Below are positions 22,479 through 34,533 of a DNA stretch of 64,000 bases, piece by piece; position 1 is the stretch's first letter; each line of letters opens with the position of its first letter. Origin of the DNA: Salvia splendens (taxonomy: Eukaryota; Streptophyta; Magnoliopsida; Lamiales; Lamiaceae); contig NC_056049.1 of assembly GCF_004379255.2 (NCBI RefSeq), forward strand, positions 21,498,063-21,562,062, written 5' to 3'. Both the position numbers and the translations under genes were made by a program. The notes beneath the pieces were generated by a model. It worked only from the letters and a program-made list of their open reading frames with translations, did no database searches and was not told the origin of the DNA.

Positions 22479-22608
22479 GGTTCTTACTCTTTGCAAAATC
22501 TGAAGAAATTCTGAAGAAATTCTTGAAAGCGGAAGGAAATTTTTACGCAAAGGAGATAGAGTGCAGAAGAAGCAGTCGCAAAAGTGCTTCAATGATGAAG
22601 AAAGGAGG

Positions 22609-22615
22609 TATTTAT
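22609..22615 (-). promoter_or_regulatory. TATA-like box of the antisense gene
   Basis: ATAAATA on the minus strand, about 130 bp upstream of the antisense ATG and inside the element just before the 3' LTR. Position fits a separate promoter; not proven. Confidence 0.4.
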
Positions 22616-22806
22616 CAGATTCGGCGAAGATTTCAAAATCGTCGCACCGTTTCGAATCCCACCTTTTCGGGATTCAACGGCCGGATTTTACTGTCGCATT
22701 TAATGCAGTCACGTGCAAGGCACGTCCCCTGACGTCAGCCTCCCCCGTACCTTTATCCAGAATGCCGAAGTGACTCGCTTCGCCGAAGTGATTCACTTCG
22801 TCTTTC

Positions 22807-22817
22807 GGGGGGGGTAG
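22807..22817 (+). other. Polypurine tract of copy 2
   Basis: Eight G followed by TAG, abutting the 3' LTR at 22818. Matches copy 1. Confidence 0.85.
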
Positions 22818-23511
22818 TGATGGGGTACGGACTAAACAAGCCCAACAGCACCAACGGCCCATCAGCCCAAAGCCCAAGGAAGAGTATGAGTTCGGCATTA
22901 CCAAAGAGTTCGGCCTCAGCCTACAGCTCGGTAAAAGCCAACCAATCAAGCTCTGCTCTCAAGTCGGCATCAAGCTCCCAGATCGGCAACCAAAGCAGTT
23001 CGGTCTCAGTAAGAGTTCGGCCTCAGCCTACAGCTCGGCAAAAGCCAACCAATCAAGCTCTGCTCTCAGGTCGGCATCAAGCTCTACTCTCAGATCGGCA
23101 ACCAAAGCAGTTCGGTCTCAGTATTCGACCGAACAAGGAGTTAGTGGACCCATACAGGATTTCCACAACTTCCAACACACCCACTACCACGTGGTGTCTG
23201 CTCAGGCCACGATCGTAGGCCATGACCTACGCTACATGCAGGACCTCCACGACATCCACAACCATCATTAGTGGTGATGCAAGCCACGATCTTAGTTCAA
23301 TGTATAAATAGAACTTAGATCAGATAGAAAAGGGTTAAGCTCTCTAGAGATAAACCATCAAATAGCAAGTCTGTATTGTAAGCTGTAGAAAACAGATCAA
23401 GCAATACAACTCTGCCCTCTTTTCTTCCCGTGGACGTAGATTTACCTCAGTAAATCGAACCACGTAAATCTCTGTGTCGTGATCTGTATTCTCTACCAGC
23501 ATTTACTAACA
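22818..23511 (+). repeat. 3' LTR of copy 2, ending 22 bp early
   Basis: Identical by eye to the 5' LTR for 694 bases, then it stops at ACTAACA. The final 22 bases of the 5' LTR (TCAGAAATTC to CCATCA) are absent. The new end is CA and is followed directly by TACAC, the same five bases that precede the 5' LTR. Confidence 0.92.
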
Positions 23512-23516
23512 TACAC

Positions 23517-25504
23517 CATGTTATTTTATCAATTTTTTCTCTTTTATACTAATATATTTTAAATTCATCCAAAATTTATATAAATTTATAGTACAAAAGT
23601 TCTTATCAATGACACCCTAGAAATATGCTCCGTATTTTGAAATACAATTTAAAGTATAGTTTTTACTAATCATTTTTCTTCGTCCATGTCTATATAGATA
23701 TTCGTTAAACTCCTCAAGCCAGAAAAATAATATATTTTCGACCGTCGTCAGCAAATCAATTCGCAAACTGATAAGACAGTGATGCAATTTCTATGGCCAT
23801 AATTCCTAAAGATTTCTTTTTCATTGGATTTATTCAGTTAGTCAATGTGCAATTGTTAGTAATAATGTTTAAAAATACCAAATACTCTAGCAGGCAAATA
23901 ATAGGCCCCATAAATCTTGATAGGCGATAGCTATTTTCAAAATGACTATGTATGCATCTTCGATTTTTCTATTCTTTCTATAAGGACATCTGCAACTATA
24001 GGGAAGATTTAAATAAAAGCCTCCATTTCCTTAAAAAAACGTTACTCCAACTTGCATGTCGCAGGATTCTACCTACTTATGTTACAAACTAAATGTAATT
24101 TTCTCGAGTATAATCTATTCACCATCCATTTCAATAATTAGCCCACTAATTACCCTTTTAGAAGAAAAAAAATCGTGATCCCACTATTTTATTTTTTATA
24201 AGGTGCATGCATGCTTTTGTCGGTTGGGGATCATCTTGTCATCATTTGTTAATTTTCTAATGCTAAGAAAATAAAGTTAAGGTTGATAAAAAAGTGTAGT
24301 AAGACAATTACCCTCCAATGAATGCATCGAAAATTTGATTCATCACATAAATAAATGAGAAATTATTATTAATATTTTTAGAAAAATAAAAAATTATACA
24401 ACACATTTATTGCTAAACAAAGGTATTAAAGGATCGAAATAAAGTTAGAAAGTGAAGGAAAAGGGCAGGAAAGTGAGAAAAAAGAGATTGATAAGGGGCC
24501 AGTGCTAAGTGACCTGTACACTACTGTGATATTTGTTGCATATGCTCCATTAATTGCTACCTTTATTTGAAATTAAGCTTAACAAAAGGCTTTTCTCGAC
24601 AGGTCTATTTTAGACTTTCCAAAATCCACTCATGATTAAATATTTGTTATTTCACCGTCTCTCATGTCAATATACAAATATTTTCGAAATTATAATGTAA
24701 TGCAACAAATGGTACTAGCTACAATTACAAGGCCGCAAATCATACTGATAGAGATGATCAAATGACAAAATTCAGTCAATATTTATGTTATATAAATGGA
24801 AAAAATGATTCAGTGACAATGTAAATATTGGCGAGAAAGAATTATTTTTTTAATTTTTTATTACAAATATCTATGATTATAGATGAATGCATTTGCTTGA
24901 TAATTAATGAAGACAACATTTGACTTCAAATTCTATTACTACAAACAAAAAAATTATATATATTTGTTTATCTCTTGTTTATTGACATTACGTGTTTGTT
25001 TATCATTTTAATTTTTTTACTAAAAATCATTTTCTCACTAAATAGATAGATAATAAAGAGAAATTAGATAGATAAAGATATAATAAATACGATAAATAAA
25101 GAGAAACTAAAATAAATAAAATATAAAGTAAGTGAGATTAAATTGGTTGTTTTTTGCTAAAAAAAAGTTAGTGACACAATTATAATGGGATAGTTAAAAA
25201 AGAAAATACGACTCGACTACAGTGAAATATAGAGAGAGTAATATTGATCATCATTTATATTGTTAACCATTGAGAAAGCACAAACTTCGCAAAACATTTT
25301 CTCAATCACCAAGTAATTAATATCGACTCTGACAAGCATGCTACAACCACGGCGCAGCACCTCTGCTCCAATCTTTTGAGGTTGGGGTTCAATTTTATTA
25401 TTCTTCTACTATCTATAGGTAATCTTTCAATACCGACAAAGATATTTTTCATTATGTTTGACTCCACGAGTTTCGTTTTTTTATCTTCTGTTGCCCATAT
25501 CATT
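23517..25504. other. AT-rich intergenic DNA
   Basis: About 2 kb without a recognisable gene or long repeat. Contains short homopolymers and AT runs. Confidence 0.5.
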
Positions 25505-25521
25505 ATGAGCAAACTCTAAAA

Positions 25522-25791
25522 GTGTGAGGCCATGGGAGGGGGCGTAGCGCAGTTGGCAACGGAAGGGCAGATCTTGCTACAATGAGCATGGGTTCGAATC
25601 CCACTGTTGTCGTGTAGTTCCTTCCATCTCTCAGGCACAAGTGTGAGGCCTTGGGAGATGGGCTTCTGGCAGCCAGTGGGTTAAGGCCTCCCCCTTAACG
25701 GGCTACTGCGTACCCTGATTGAACCCCCTCACATGATGTCGGGCCGGAGTGTGGGGGCCACCAAGGCGACGGAATCGTTTTTTTTGCTGCA
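25522..25791 (+). mobile_element. tRNA-derived SINE, about 270 bp
   Basis: The head carries polymerase III signals: an A box near GCGTAGCGCAGTTGGCAACG and a B box GGTTCGAATCC at about 25591-25601. A tRNA-unrelated body and a short T run (TTTTTTTTGCTGC) end it, as in Au-like plant SINEs. It is flanked by a perfect 17-bp target duplication, ATGAGCAAACTCTAAAA, at 25505-25521 and 25792-25808. The head lacks a proper tRNA acceptor stem, so it is not a tRNA gene. Confidence 0.88.
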
Positions 25792-26115
25792 ATGAGCAAA
25801 CTCTAAAAAGAGACGATTGGAAACAAACAAAAACCAAATAAAGAGACATGAAAGTATGAAAAGTGGATCAGCGTAAATGCGTGTTCTGAACATGTCCCCA
25901 TCAACACAGCTTATATACACCCAACTCAACTAGTTTGGCTCGGACGACAAAAACGACACCGTTTATACACAATTTTATAGCTGCGCGCGCACACGCACTA
26001 TAGTGTGTTCAACCAAATCACGCTTCTTTTGCTGTGACAACTCAAATGATTTAATTTCCTTAAAATATGGACTTCTCCAAACAAGAGCAAAATTGGCCTA
26101 CGCAATCTCAACCTC

Positions 26116-26123
26116 TATAAATA
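26116..26123 (+). promoter_or_regulatory. TATA box of the NPF7-type gene
   Basis: TATAAATA about 130 bp before the donor of a likely 5'-UTR intron (26247-26859), whose acceptor TTACAG lies 12 bp before the start codon. Confidence 0.55.
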
Positions 26124-26871
26124 ATCACCACACCTTCTCTCCTCAATCCCACAACCCAAAATCTTCTCACATTTCTTCTCCTTCACATCACACATAAGCT
26201 CACGAGATCATCTCAAATCCTTCCATATTTTCTGCTAAACATCACGGTTAGTGTTAATCAATTATTTTCTTGCACTAGTTTCTCCATGGTGCATGCACCA
26301 GCACCACCAAATTATCTGATCATCAACATTTTGTTGAATCAGCAGTTAAACTTGGTGTATATCTCATATTATTGTGAATGAGAACTAGAATTAACAATCT
26401 TGTACGTGTAATTATGTATAATCGGTAGTGAATCATTATATGTAAGAGATGTTATATAACAATTCTTTGGATAGATTGCTTTAATTTCCGATGAGATCTT
26501 TTTTATAAGAAAATATTTAGGAATGGTAATTTTATATAGAAATGGCAAGAGTGTTTGAACTAATCTGAAACTCCTCTTATCTCTAACACACGAGAGAAGT
26601 AACCATCCTTATCTATAATTAAAGAGTGCTACTTTATTTTCATCATATGCTAAATATAGTATCACTTTGATAGACACAAACAAATATCATGATACAAATG
26701 TGAAGCGTATAACTCTATTGATAAAAAGTGTATTGATACGCAAGACGATAGTGTAACAAACCACGACTTTCTTGACTACAATAACAAACTCCTCAAAATT
26801 CTAAAATAAATATTTGAAATCACAACCCAAAATTTGATTTATCCTAAATTTGGTTACAGGAATCAAGAATT

Positions 26872-29127
26872 ATGGCTGAGAAAATCGTCAAACACCAAGA
26901 AGAATACACTCTTGATGGATCCGTCGACCGCCGCGGACGGCCGGCGATCCGATCAAAATATGGATCATGGAATGCCGGAATCTTGTTACTAGGTGAGTAC
27001 TATTTTTTTTTATCATTTTAAATTAATTTGAAATAATTAATCTCAATTTATAACATTAATTTCTATTTTTGTGTGTGTGTTTCAGTGAATCAAGGGCTAG
27101 CTACACTAGCATTTTTTGGTGTGGGAGTGAATCTAGTGTTGTTCTTGACTAGAGTAATGGATCAAGACAACGCCAGCGCAGCAAACAACGTTAGCAAATG
27201 GACTGGCACTGTCTACTTATTCTCTCTCCTAGGAGCCTTCCTCAGCGACTCCTATTGGGGCCGCTACAAAACTTGTGCCATTTTCCAAGTCATTTTCGTT
27301 ATCGTAAGTCCAATTCTAATTCCAATTCAATTCCAAATAGAAAAAAAAAAACAAAACATGGCATGATATAACAAACTTCTTAACATATTAGGGATTGGCG
27401 TCGCTGTCACTATCATCATACTTATTCCTACTAAAGCCGACCGGGTGTGGTGACGAAAAGACGCCGTGCGGGCCCCAGTCAACCCTCCACGTGTCTCTGT
27501 TCTACGTGTCGATATACCTTATCGCGCTGGGGAACGGAGGGTACCAGCCCACGATCGCGACGTTTGGGTCGGACCAGTTCGACGAGGAGCATCCCGTGGA
27601 GAGCCGCTCCAAGGTGGCCTTCTTTAGCTACTTCTACTTGGCCTTGAATCTTGGGAGTCTCTTCTCCAACACCTTTTTGGGGTACTATGAGGATAAGGGG
27701 ATTTGGGCACTTGGATTTTGGGCATCCACTGGCTCTGCCACACTTGCTCTCATTTTGTTCCTTTTGGGAACACCCATCTATAGGCACTTCACACCCAAAG
27801 GCAACCCCTTTTCAAGATTTTGCCAGGTCTTGATCGCTGCCTCTAGAAAATCGATGATCGCTCTCCCGTCCAACCACGATCACTTGTATGAGCTACGTGG
27901 GACCGATCTCGCTGACAACGGAGCCCGGAAAATCCTCCACACCGATGGATTTACGTAAGTCTTTTAAAACCAATTGCGTTTTTTTAAGCCCAGATATACT
28001 GTTTGATCAATCATTTTCTTAATCAGTCCACGTATACCATTAGGTCCCTTAAAGTTTTAGGTTTATAATAGACAACTCATTATCAGTAGAGACTATTTTC
28101 TAAAATACTAGTACTAGACTTATTTTATTGTAAAATTGATTTGTGATAAGAGGATTAATCCATCAGATTATATACAGTGGTTCGAGTTCTCTCTTTACAT
28201 TCGAACAGATATATTTGTTACAAAAATCGCTAATTACTTGACGAAAAACGCAGATTCCTGGACAGAGCAGCGGTGGTGACAGAGAGGGACGAAACGAAGG
28301 GGGCGAAATCCGACAGCGACAGCAGCCGGAACCCATGGCGGCTGTGCTCGGTGACGCAAGTCGAAGAAGTGAAGTGCATACTCCGCCTCCTCCCGATATG
28401 GCTATGCACAATCCTCTACTCCGTCGTGTTCACCCAAATGACCTCCCTGTTCGTGGAGCAGGGGGCCGCCATGAAATCCACCGTGGCCGGCTTCCACATC
28501 CCCCCAGCCAGCATGTCCAGCTTCGACATCCTCAGCGTGGCCTCCTTCATCTTCATCTACCGCCGCGCCATCGACCCGGCCGTCGCCCGCCTCCGCAAAT
28601 CCGGCCCGTTGACCGAGCTCGAGCGCATGGGCGTCGGCCTCATCATCGCCGTCGCCGCCATGCTCTCGGCCGGCGGCGTCGAGCGCCTCCGCCTCCGCCA
28701 CGCGCAGGCGGAGTGCCCGACCTGCCCGGGGTCGAGCGACCTCAGCATATTCTGGCAGGTGCCGCAGTACGTGCTGATCGGGGCGTCCGAGGTGTTCATG
28801 TACGTCGGGCAGCTCGAGTTCTTCAACGCGCAGGCGCCCGACGGCTTGAAGAGCTTCGGGAGCGCGCTCAGCATGACGTCGATCTCGCTCGGGAACTACG
28901 TCAGCAGCTTGATCGTGACGATTGTGATGAAGGTGTCGACGGCGGACGACATGCCCGGGTGGATACCGAAGAATCTCAACGATGGGCGGTTGGATATGTT
29001 TTATTACCTGCTGGCGGCGCTGACGGCGGCGGATTTTGTGGTGTATGTTGTGTGTGCGAGGTGGTATAAGTATACGAGGTTTGAGGAGAGGAGTGGGAGA
29101 GGGAGTGATGAGCATTTGTTGGTTTGA
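26872..29127 (+). CDS. NPF7: NRT1/PTR family transporter, NPF7 clade
   Basis: A 12-helix major facilitator protein of 591 residues. NPF7 members move nitrate and/or potassium at the plasma membrane (NPF7.3/NRT1.5 loads xylem). Exons 26872-26992, 27086-27303, 27392-27954 and 28254-29127 join in frame. A 5'-UTR intron probably precedes them. Family landmarks are GRPAIRSKYGSWNAGILLL, KWTGTVYLFSLLGAFLSDSY, WGRYKTC, ALGNGGYQPTIATFGSDQFD, NPWRLCSVTQVEEVKCILRL and FFNAQAPDGLKSFGSAL. Helix 1 has NQGLATLAFFG where most NPF proteins carry ExxE[K/R], a loss known for NRT1.5-like members. The last exon is very GC-rich in codon third positions compared with the first. No lesion seen. Confidence 0.95.
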
Positions 29128-29514
29128 GTTTTGGGTGTAGGGATTGTGTGTTATGTGTAAGTATGTAGTATTTATGTTTTTTAAATAAGGTGAAGGTGAA
29201 GGTGAAGGTGAAGGTGAAGGTGAAGGTGAGGAGAGTGAATGTGCTTTTTTGTTTTTTGTTTAGGGAGGGAGGATTGCGAGGATACTAGACTAGTGTTTGC
29301 ACTTGTCTAAGTTGAGCATTGGACTACTAATGTAACTTCTTCCATGTTATAGTATTATTATTATCATTTAATTAAATTCAACTCGATGTTTATTTATGTA
29401 GCTGAGTAACCATTTCTCCATTTTTTGTCAAATTTGGAACATGTAAATGTATCCGGCGGAAACTAGTCATGTATGATTAAGTAGTAGTTGTAGAGTGAGG
29501 CGGAGAAAATATTA
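29128..29514 (+). other. NPF7 3' UTR with GGTGAA microsatellite
   Basis: About seven tandem GGTGAA hexamers at 29189-29228, soon after the stop codon, very likely inside the 3' UTR. Nothing else is recognised before the MITE at 29515. Confidence 0.7.
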
Positions 29515-29760
29515 CTCCTACGGCCCCTATTAAGTGTCCAGTTTGCCATTTTGTCTGTTATTAAAATACCACTTTCACTTTTTTACCATAAATTATAAGA
29601 ATATTACACATTGTATTAACTCATTTCACCAATAATTTATTATAAAATGAGTATATATAAATAAGACTCATATTCAATTAAAATTTTCACTTTTTTTTTT
29701 TACATTTCATTATACTTTGTGACGAATCAAATATGATTAGTTAATGAGGTACGGATGAAG
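29515..29760. mobile_element. Decayed Stowaway-type MITE
   Basis: Left CTCCTACGGCCCCTATTAA and right end, read inverted, CTTCATCCGTACCTCATTAA. TA lies on both sides. Partial match to the CTCCCTCCGT terminus. Confidence 0.55.
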
Positions 29761-30069
29761 TAACTACTTTACTATACTTGGTTATACAAAAAAGTGTTGC
29801 AAGAACACAATTTTTCATATTGCAAGATTCTCAAAATTAATTTAATATGGGCAGTCCAATAAATTCAATGGATAGATAACACACAAAATTATGCCCACTT
29901 AAAACAAGGCCCAACCGGTTTGATCTAAATCGGGTTAAAAATTGGGCCCGTTATCCATCACCGGCCCGGCCCCGTGAGCTTATACTTTCCTCTCTCTCCC
30001 TCCGCTGTGACCAAATTATCTACAACATTTTCCGACTGCGGTCGATCGAACTCGCTACCCGGCCATGCC

Positions 30070-33000
30070 ATGTGGAGAAGAAACTCACTCAGTCTCGCAT
30101 CCAAACTCGCTCGCCTAAGCTCTAACCCTTCTCCGTTTATCCTCCTCCGCACCTCCCACCACCATGCACCCCTCTCTCGATCCAATTCCACAAACCCCGG
30201 CTCCACCTCTCCTGCGGATCCGGTGACTTGGTCTCAATCCCGCCCCGATGTTAGGTTCATCGCCACGCGTGCAGCGTGCGATGCCGCCGTTGACTTGCCG
30301 CCAGCGGCAGCAGCATCCACGTCGGTGGGCAAGGGTAAGGAAGTGGCGGAATTGGTTAAGCACTACAGCAGATGCTATTGGGAGCTTTCCAAAGCTCGAT
30401 TGAGGTTATTAATTTTATTTTTTTGGATCCGCTTATGTGTTATTTTCATCGACCTCGTTGTTTGAATGATTAATTAATTTATTAGGAATAATTCAATTTT
30501 AGGATTGGAGTATCAGGATTTATGGAATTTCAAACTTATAATCTGCAATTGCTGGATAATTTCGGAAAGCTGATTTTGTGGTTACTATATATAATTCCTC
30601 TATTCTGTGGAACTTTCCGTTGTTTTTATATGATGTAAGGGCAATGGCTTCTCCATTCATGTGGTTTCTTCATGAAAGTTTTTATTAGTCGTTATACATA
30701 AGAGGAAGATAATGAATTCATAACTATATTTGGATTGGATTTATGAATCTCATTCTTCAACTTTGATCCTCAGCATGCTAGTCGTGGCCACCTCTGGCAC
30801 TGGGTATATTCTTGGGAGCGGTAGTTCGATTGATTACCTTGGTCTTTGCTGCACGTGTGCAGGCACCATGATGGTTGCAGCTGCGGCTAACTCCTTAAAC
30901 CAGGTGTGGTATCATTTTCTTTTAACTGTAAGCTTACGTTATTAGATTTAGTATGAAAATGCATGCAAAACTAATTAACCTTTAATCAAATTTTTCTTCC
31001 CTAAGTTTTATGCGGTGAAATACTGTTATTGGGATGCTCTGCTGTATATGCTCCATGTGGAGATTCAATCTCGATGCTATGGCCTATGAACATAACTTCA
31101 AATTAGGAAATGGACAGCGAATTTAATGAGAGCTGAAATTGATAGTGGGATACTTATATTAGTTGATATGCAATCCGTCTTTAGCCACTGAAATGCATCT
31201 ATTAGCTATCAAGTTATATGACATTCGGATCTCACTCAAACTACTACATGCCATGGCTTTTGTTTAACCACAGCTATGGGCAGGATGAATCACACGTGTG
31301 AGGCAGTAATTCAACCTGTTTTCAGGAATCTAACTAATATAATGTGACACGGATGTTCCTTTTCTCACTTGAGTGTGGAACACTTTTTTGCTACAGAGTC
31401 TGTTTTATGTGGTTGGTGAGTGAGTCTGGTTAAGTACGTTTAAAACTTGGAATTAGTCTTTGGTTGGCATCATAGCTTGCTAGTTGCTACTGATAGTGAA
31501 AGAAACAGAGGATACATCTATTTGAGGTACTGTAAAATTTGCTAGCAATTGCGCTTAATGTAGACCAAAATATCTAATACGGATAAGAGTATGAAGTGTG
31601 ATTATGACAACTAGAAGAGAAGTGTTCACAAAAATGTATGACTATTTTAATTAGTAATAGATCTAAACCCTACAGAATTCTGGAACATAGATAACAAGGA
31701 TTGCTCGACATTTCTCTCAAAGTCCTCCCAAGTAAATGTTTAGTACTCCCTCCGTCCCAACTAAGTTGAGTCATAACTTTTGGGCACAGAGATTAAGAAA
31801 TTGTATTGAAAAGTAGAAGAGAGGAATAAAGTAGGAAAGATAAAGAGAGAGTAACGTATGTGATAGAATAAAATAAGAGTGATTGGATGTTTTGTTTTTT
31901 GTCAAATAAGGAAATGACTCAACTTAGTTGAGACATCCCAAAAAAGAATACGACTCAACTTAGTTGGGACGGAGGGAGTACTTGATTTGTCTTGATGATG
32001 AGACATTTTGACAAAATGGTGCGTGGTAACTTTTGTTGCTAGATTTCGACCTCATCTTTGCCAAAAACTTATTTTATTGCTCTTTATGGGCCCCAGGTGT
32101 TTGAGGTTAAAAATGATGCAATGATGAATAGAACCAGATTAAGACCACTACCATCCGGGCGTATTACCAGACCTCATGCAGTTATGTGGGCATCTTCTAT
32201 GGGTTTAGCAGGCACTGCTCTGCTGGCTTGCGAGGTGATCATGGTCTCCTAACTGTTTAATAAGCATATTAAAATGTTTTCTGAGAGTAAAGTGGCATTG
32301 AAGACTGATTTTGTGCAACAAGGATTTTTGCAGACTAATATGCTGGCAGCAGGCCTTGCAGCTTCCAATCTTGTCCTCTATGCGTTTGTATATACTCCGC
32401 TAAAACAAATTCATCCAGTAAATACCTGGGTTGGAGCTATAGTTGGTGCAATCCCACCTCTCCTTGGGTAAGATTCCACTTTCATAGGACACCTAGCTGC
32501 ACCTCAGTTTAATGGCTTGACAGAGATTCTAAAGTTTTACTGCATGAAGATTATTCTTATCAAAAAAAATCTGCACCTAACCTTTTTCAATTTCAAAAAT
32601 CACAATGATTTATTTCTGCTATCTACACACAATCCTGGTCCTTTCTTCTCATGAACTATGAATCAGCTAATGTAGTAGTAGTAAATATTTTGATATCAAT
32701 AAAATAATAGAATTGGCAGCTACTAGTAAATTTTTTACACCACTTAGATATATGTCATTAGAAGTCAGTACAGTCTATGCTAAACTTGCTTTCATGGATC
32801 AGTTTTTAGTTTAGACATTAGTCCCCACAAGCAAAAGTTTGTTAAACTATATTACTTCAATTATGATTTTCTTTACACTTGAAGCCTTAGTTTATCTCGT
32901 TGGCAAAGACTTACGAATTATGATGCAAATTAAATAATAGATTGGCTGAGGGTCTGAAACTTAATTTTTCTGTCTCAGATGGGTTGCAGCTTCTGGACAG

Positions 33001-34533
33001 ATCTCACTTAATTCGATGGTGCTTCCTGCTGCTCTATATTTTTGGCAACTACCTCATTTTATGGCCCTCGCATACTTATGTCGCAAGGATTATGCTGATG
33101 GAGGGTATGTAGTCCTGAATGCACTGACTTTCTACGATGAACAAGTTACTGATGATGTTCTACTATATAACATTTAGTATAGACTCTATGAATAAACTTT
33201 CACTAAAGCATAATTATATTATTATGCATCTGGGTTTTTCTTAAGATGGCCTTATTTCTCCCTTTTGTTGATGGAGGATATTGCACCATTTGCAAAAGCA
33301 TAATATGATACTCAAATCATGATTACTGTTCTTAGTTTAGTTACTAAGAGGAATGATATGTTGATATACTCACATGATTCACATTCAAGAATGGGATATG
33401 CAAATGATGAATCTGAATCTCTACGTATGGCCATTTCTGTATCTAAAGATTGTTCCGTTCCTTCTAACCTGTTCTTGTTTTCCATATTAGGTTCAAGATG
33501 TTCTCACTTGCCGATCCTTCTGGCTACAGAACAGCCTGGGTTGCACTGAGGAACTGCCTTTATTTACTTCCGCTGGGTTACCTGGCTTATGATTGTAAGT
33601 TTTTATTGACTTGCTTGGTTATAATTCAGTCATTTAATTTGTTATTTCCTAGTGATGCATTACATTTTAAGCCCACATCTACGAGCTAGCACAGTGTTTC
33701 TCTTCAAATCAAATATCACTGCCAATTATTCGAAAAAAAAAACATGAAAAAGTGGAGAGGAGGGGTGAGCTTCAAGTTTTGGACCCTAAGCCTCACCCTT
33801 TACACAAGGAGGTCCATTACTTAGCTTCATTACCAGCTTAGTTAGTTAGTCAGGATGATTTCCTCTAGAAATCAGGGGCTATATTTTATTTGTTTGAACT
33901 TGGTAGTAATTGTCTCCAACCCATCACGTGACACCAAACCTCATAATAAATTTGTTGATACATCTGTTTCCATCGTGGGACTATGTGCAAACAAATACAT
34001 AAGTTCACATGCTCCATTAACAATCTTAGATGATGTATTACACATTCCATTTTTCGATCATTCTAAATTTAATGCATCTCTGTCCACCTCCTTGTCCGAA
34101 CCTAAATCTTCTCTATCCATACCACCTAAATTTATGCAAATCTGAATGATGGTCGACTGCAGGGGGTATCGCTTCAGGGTGGTTCTGCATGGAATCGACA
34201 CTCCTCGCTCTTGCAATCAGTTCAACTGCAGGGTTGTTCTTGGTCAACCGCACAACCAAAAATGCACGGAGGATGTTCCATGCTAGCCTCCTTTATCTCC
34301 CGGTCTTCATGAGTGGGCTCCTAGTACATCGGCATTATGATAGCGAATTGTCTCTTGCTGTGGAGAATTCAAATCAATTAGCTGAGTCGACACTGTCTTC
34401 CTCCTTAGATGGAGAGCTAACTGAATCTTCCCCCCCTCGGAAAAACAGAAGACCAGCACCATCGCGAGCGCCAGTTGCATATGCCTCGGTCGCTCCATTT
34501 CCATTCTTACCAGCGCCATACGTCAGCAACTAA
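30070..34533 (+). CDS. COX10: Protohaem IX farnesyltransferase (haem O synthase), mitochondrial
   Basis: Adds a farnesyl chain to haem B to make haem O for cytochrome c oxidase, in the mitochondrial inner membrane. Seven exons (30070-30404, 30774-30903, 32097-32234, 32334-32467, 32979-33104, 33491-33594, 34163-34533) give 445 residues with consistent phases. The first in-frame ATG opens an Arg/Ser-rich presequence ([18 protein letters not shown]). UbiA-family motifs follow: [20 protein letters not shown], the prenyl-diphosphate-binding [22 protein letters not shown], and [18 protein letters not shown]. The end [18 protein letters not shown] fits plant COX10. Intron 2 hosts a Stowaway MITE. 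No lesion seen. Confidence 0.95.
31746..31978. mobile_element. Stowaway-type MITE in COX10 intron 2
   Basis: 233 bp with well-conserved inverted ends CTCCCTCCGTCCCAACTAAG and its complement, flanked by TA on both sides. It lies wholly inside the intron. Confidence 0.93.

Larger units (their letters stand above)
16041..23511 (+). mobile_element. Pol-deleted Tat-family retrotransposon, copy 2 (7.5 kb), with antisense gene
   Basis: Same family as copy 1, in plus orientation. The 5' LTR is 16041-16756 (716 bp). The 3' LTR is 22818-23511, identical by eye but lacking the last 22 bases. Perfect 5-bp target duplications TACAC lie at 16036-16040 and 23512-23516, so both ends are true integration ends. 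Inside are a primer-binding site, the N-terminal half of gag, a scar holding the end of the protease frame and the readthrough TAG, and the very end of pol. Then come two tandem-repeat arrays, a 3-4 kb region with minus-strand genes, and a polypurine tract. RT, RNase H and integrase are deleted, so mobilisation must have been in trans (inference). Confidence 0.93.

Noticed and set aside
25543..25616. Possible tRNA gene
   Set aside because: A and B boxes are present, but the ends do not form an acceptor stem, and the segment sits inside a SINE with a 17-bp target duplication.
28335..29115. Long open frames overlapping the last NPF7 exon in other frames
   Set aside because: High GC suppresses stop codons; the exon frame carries clear NPF motifs and the others none.
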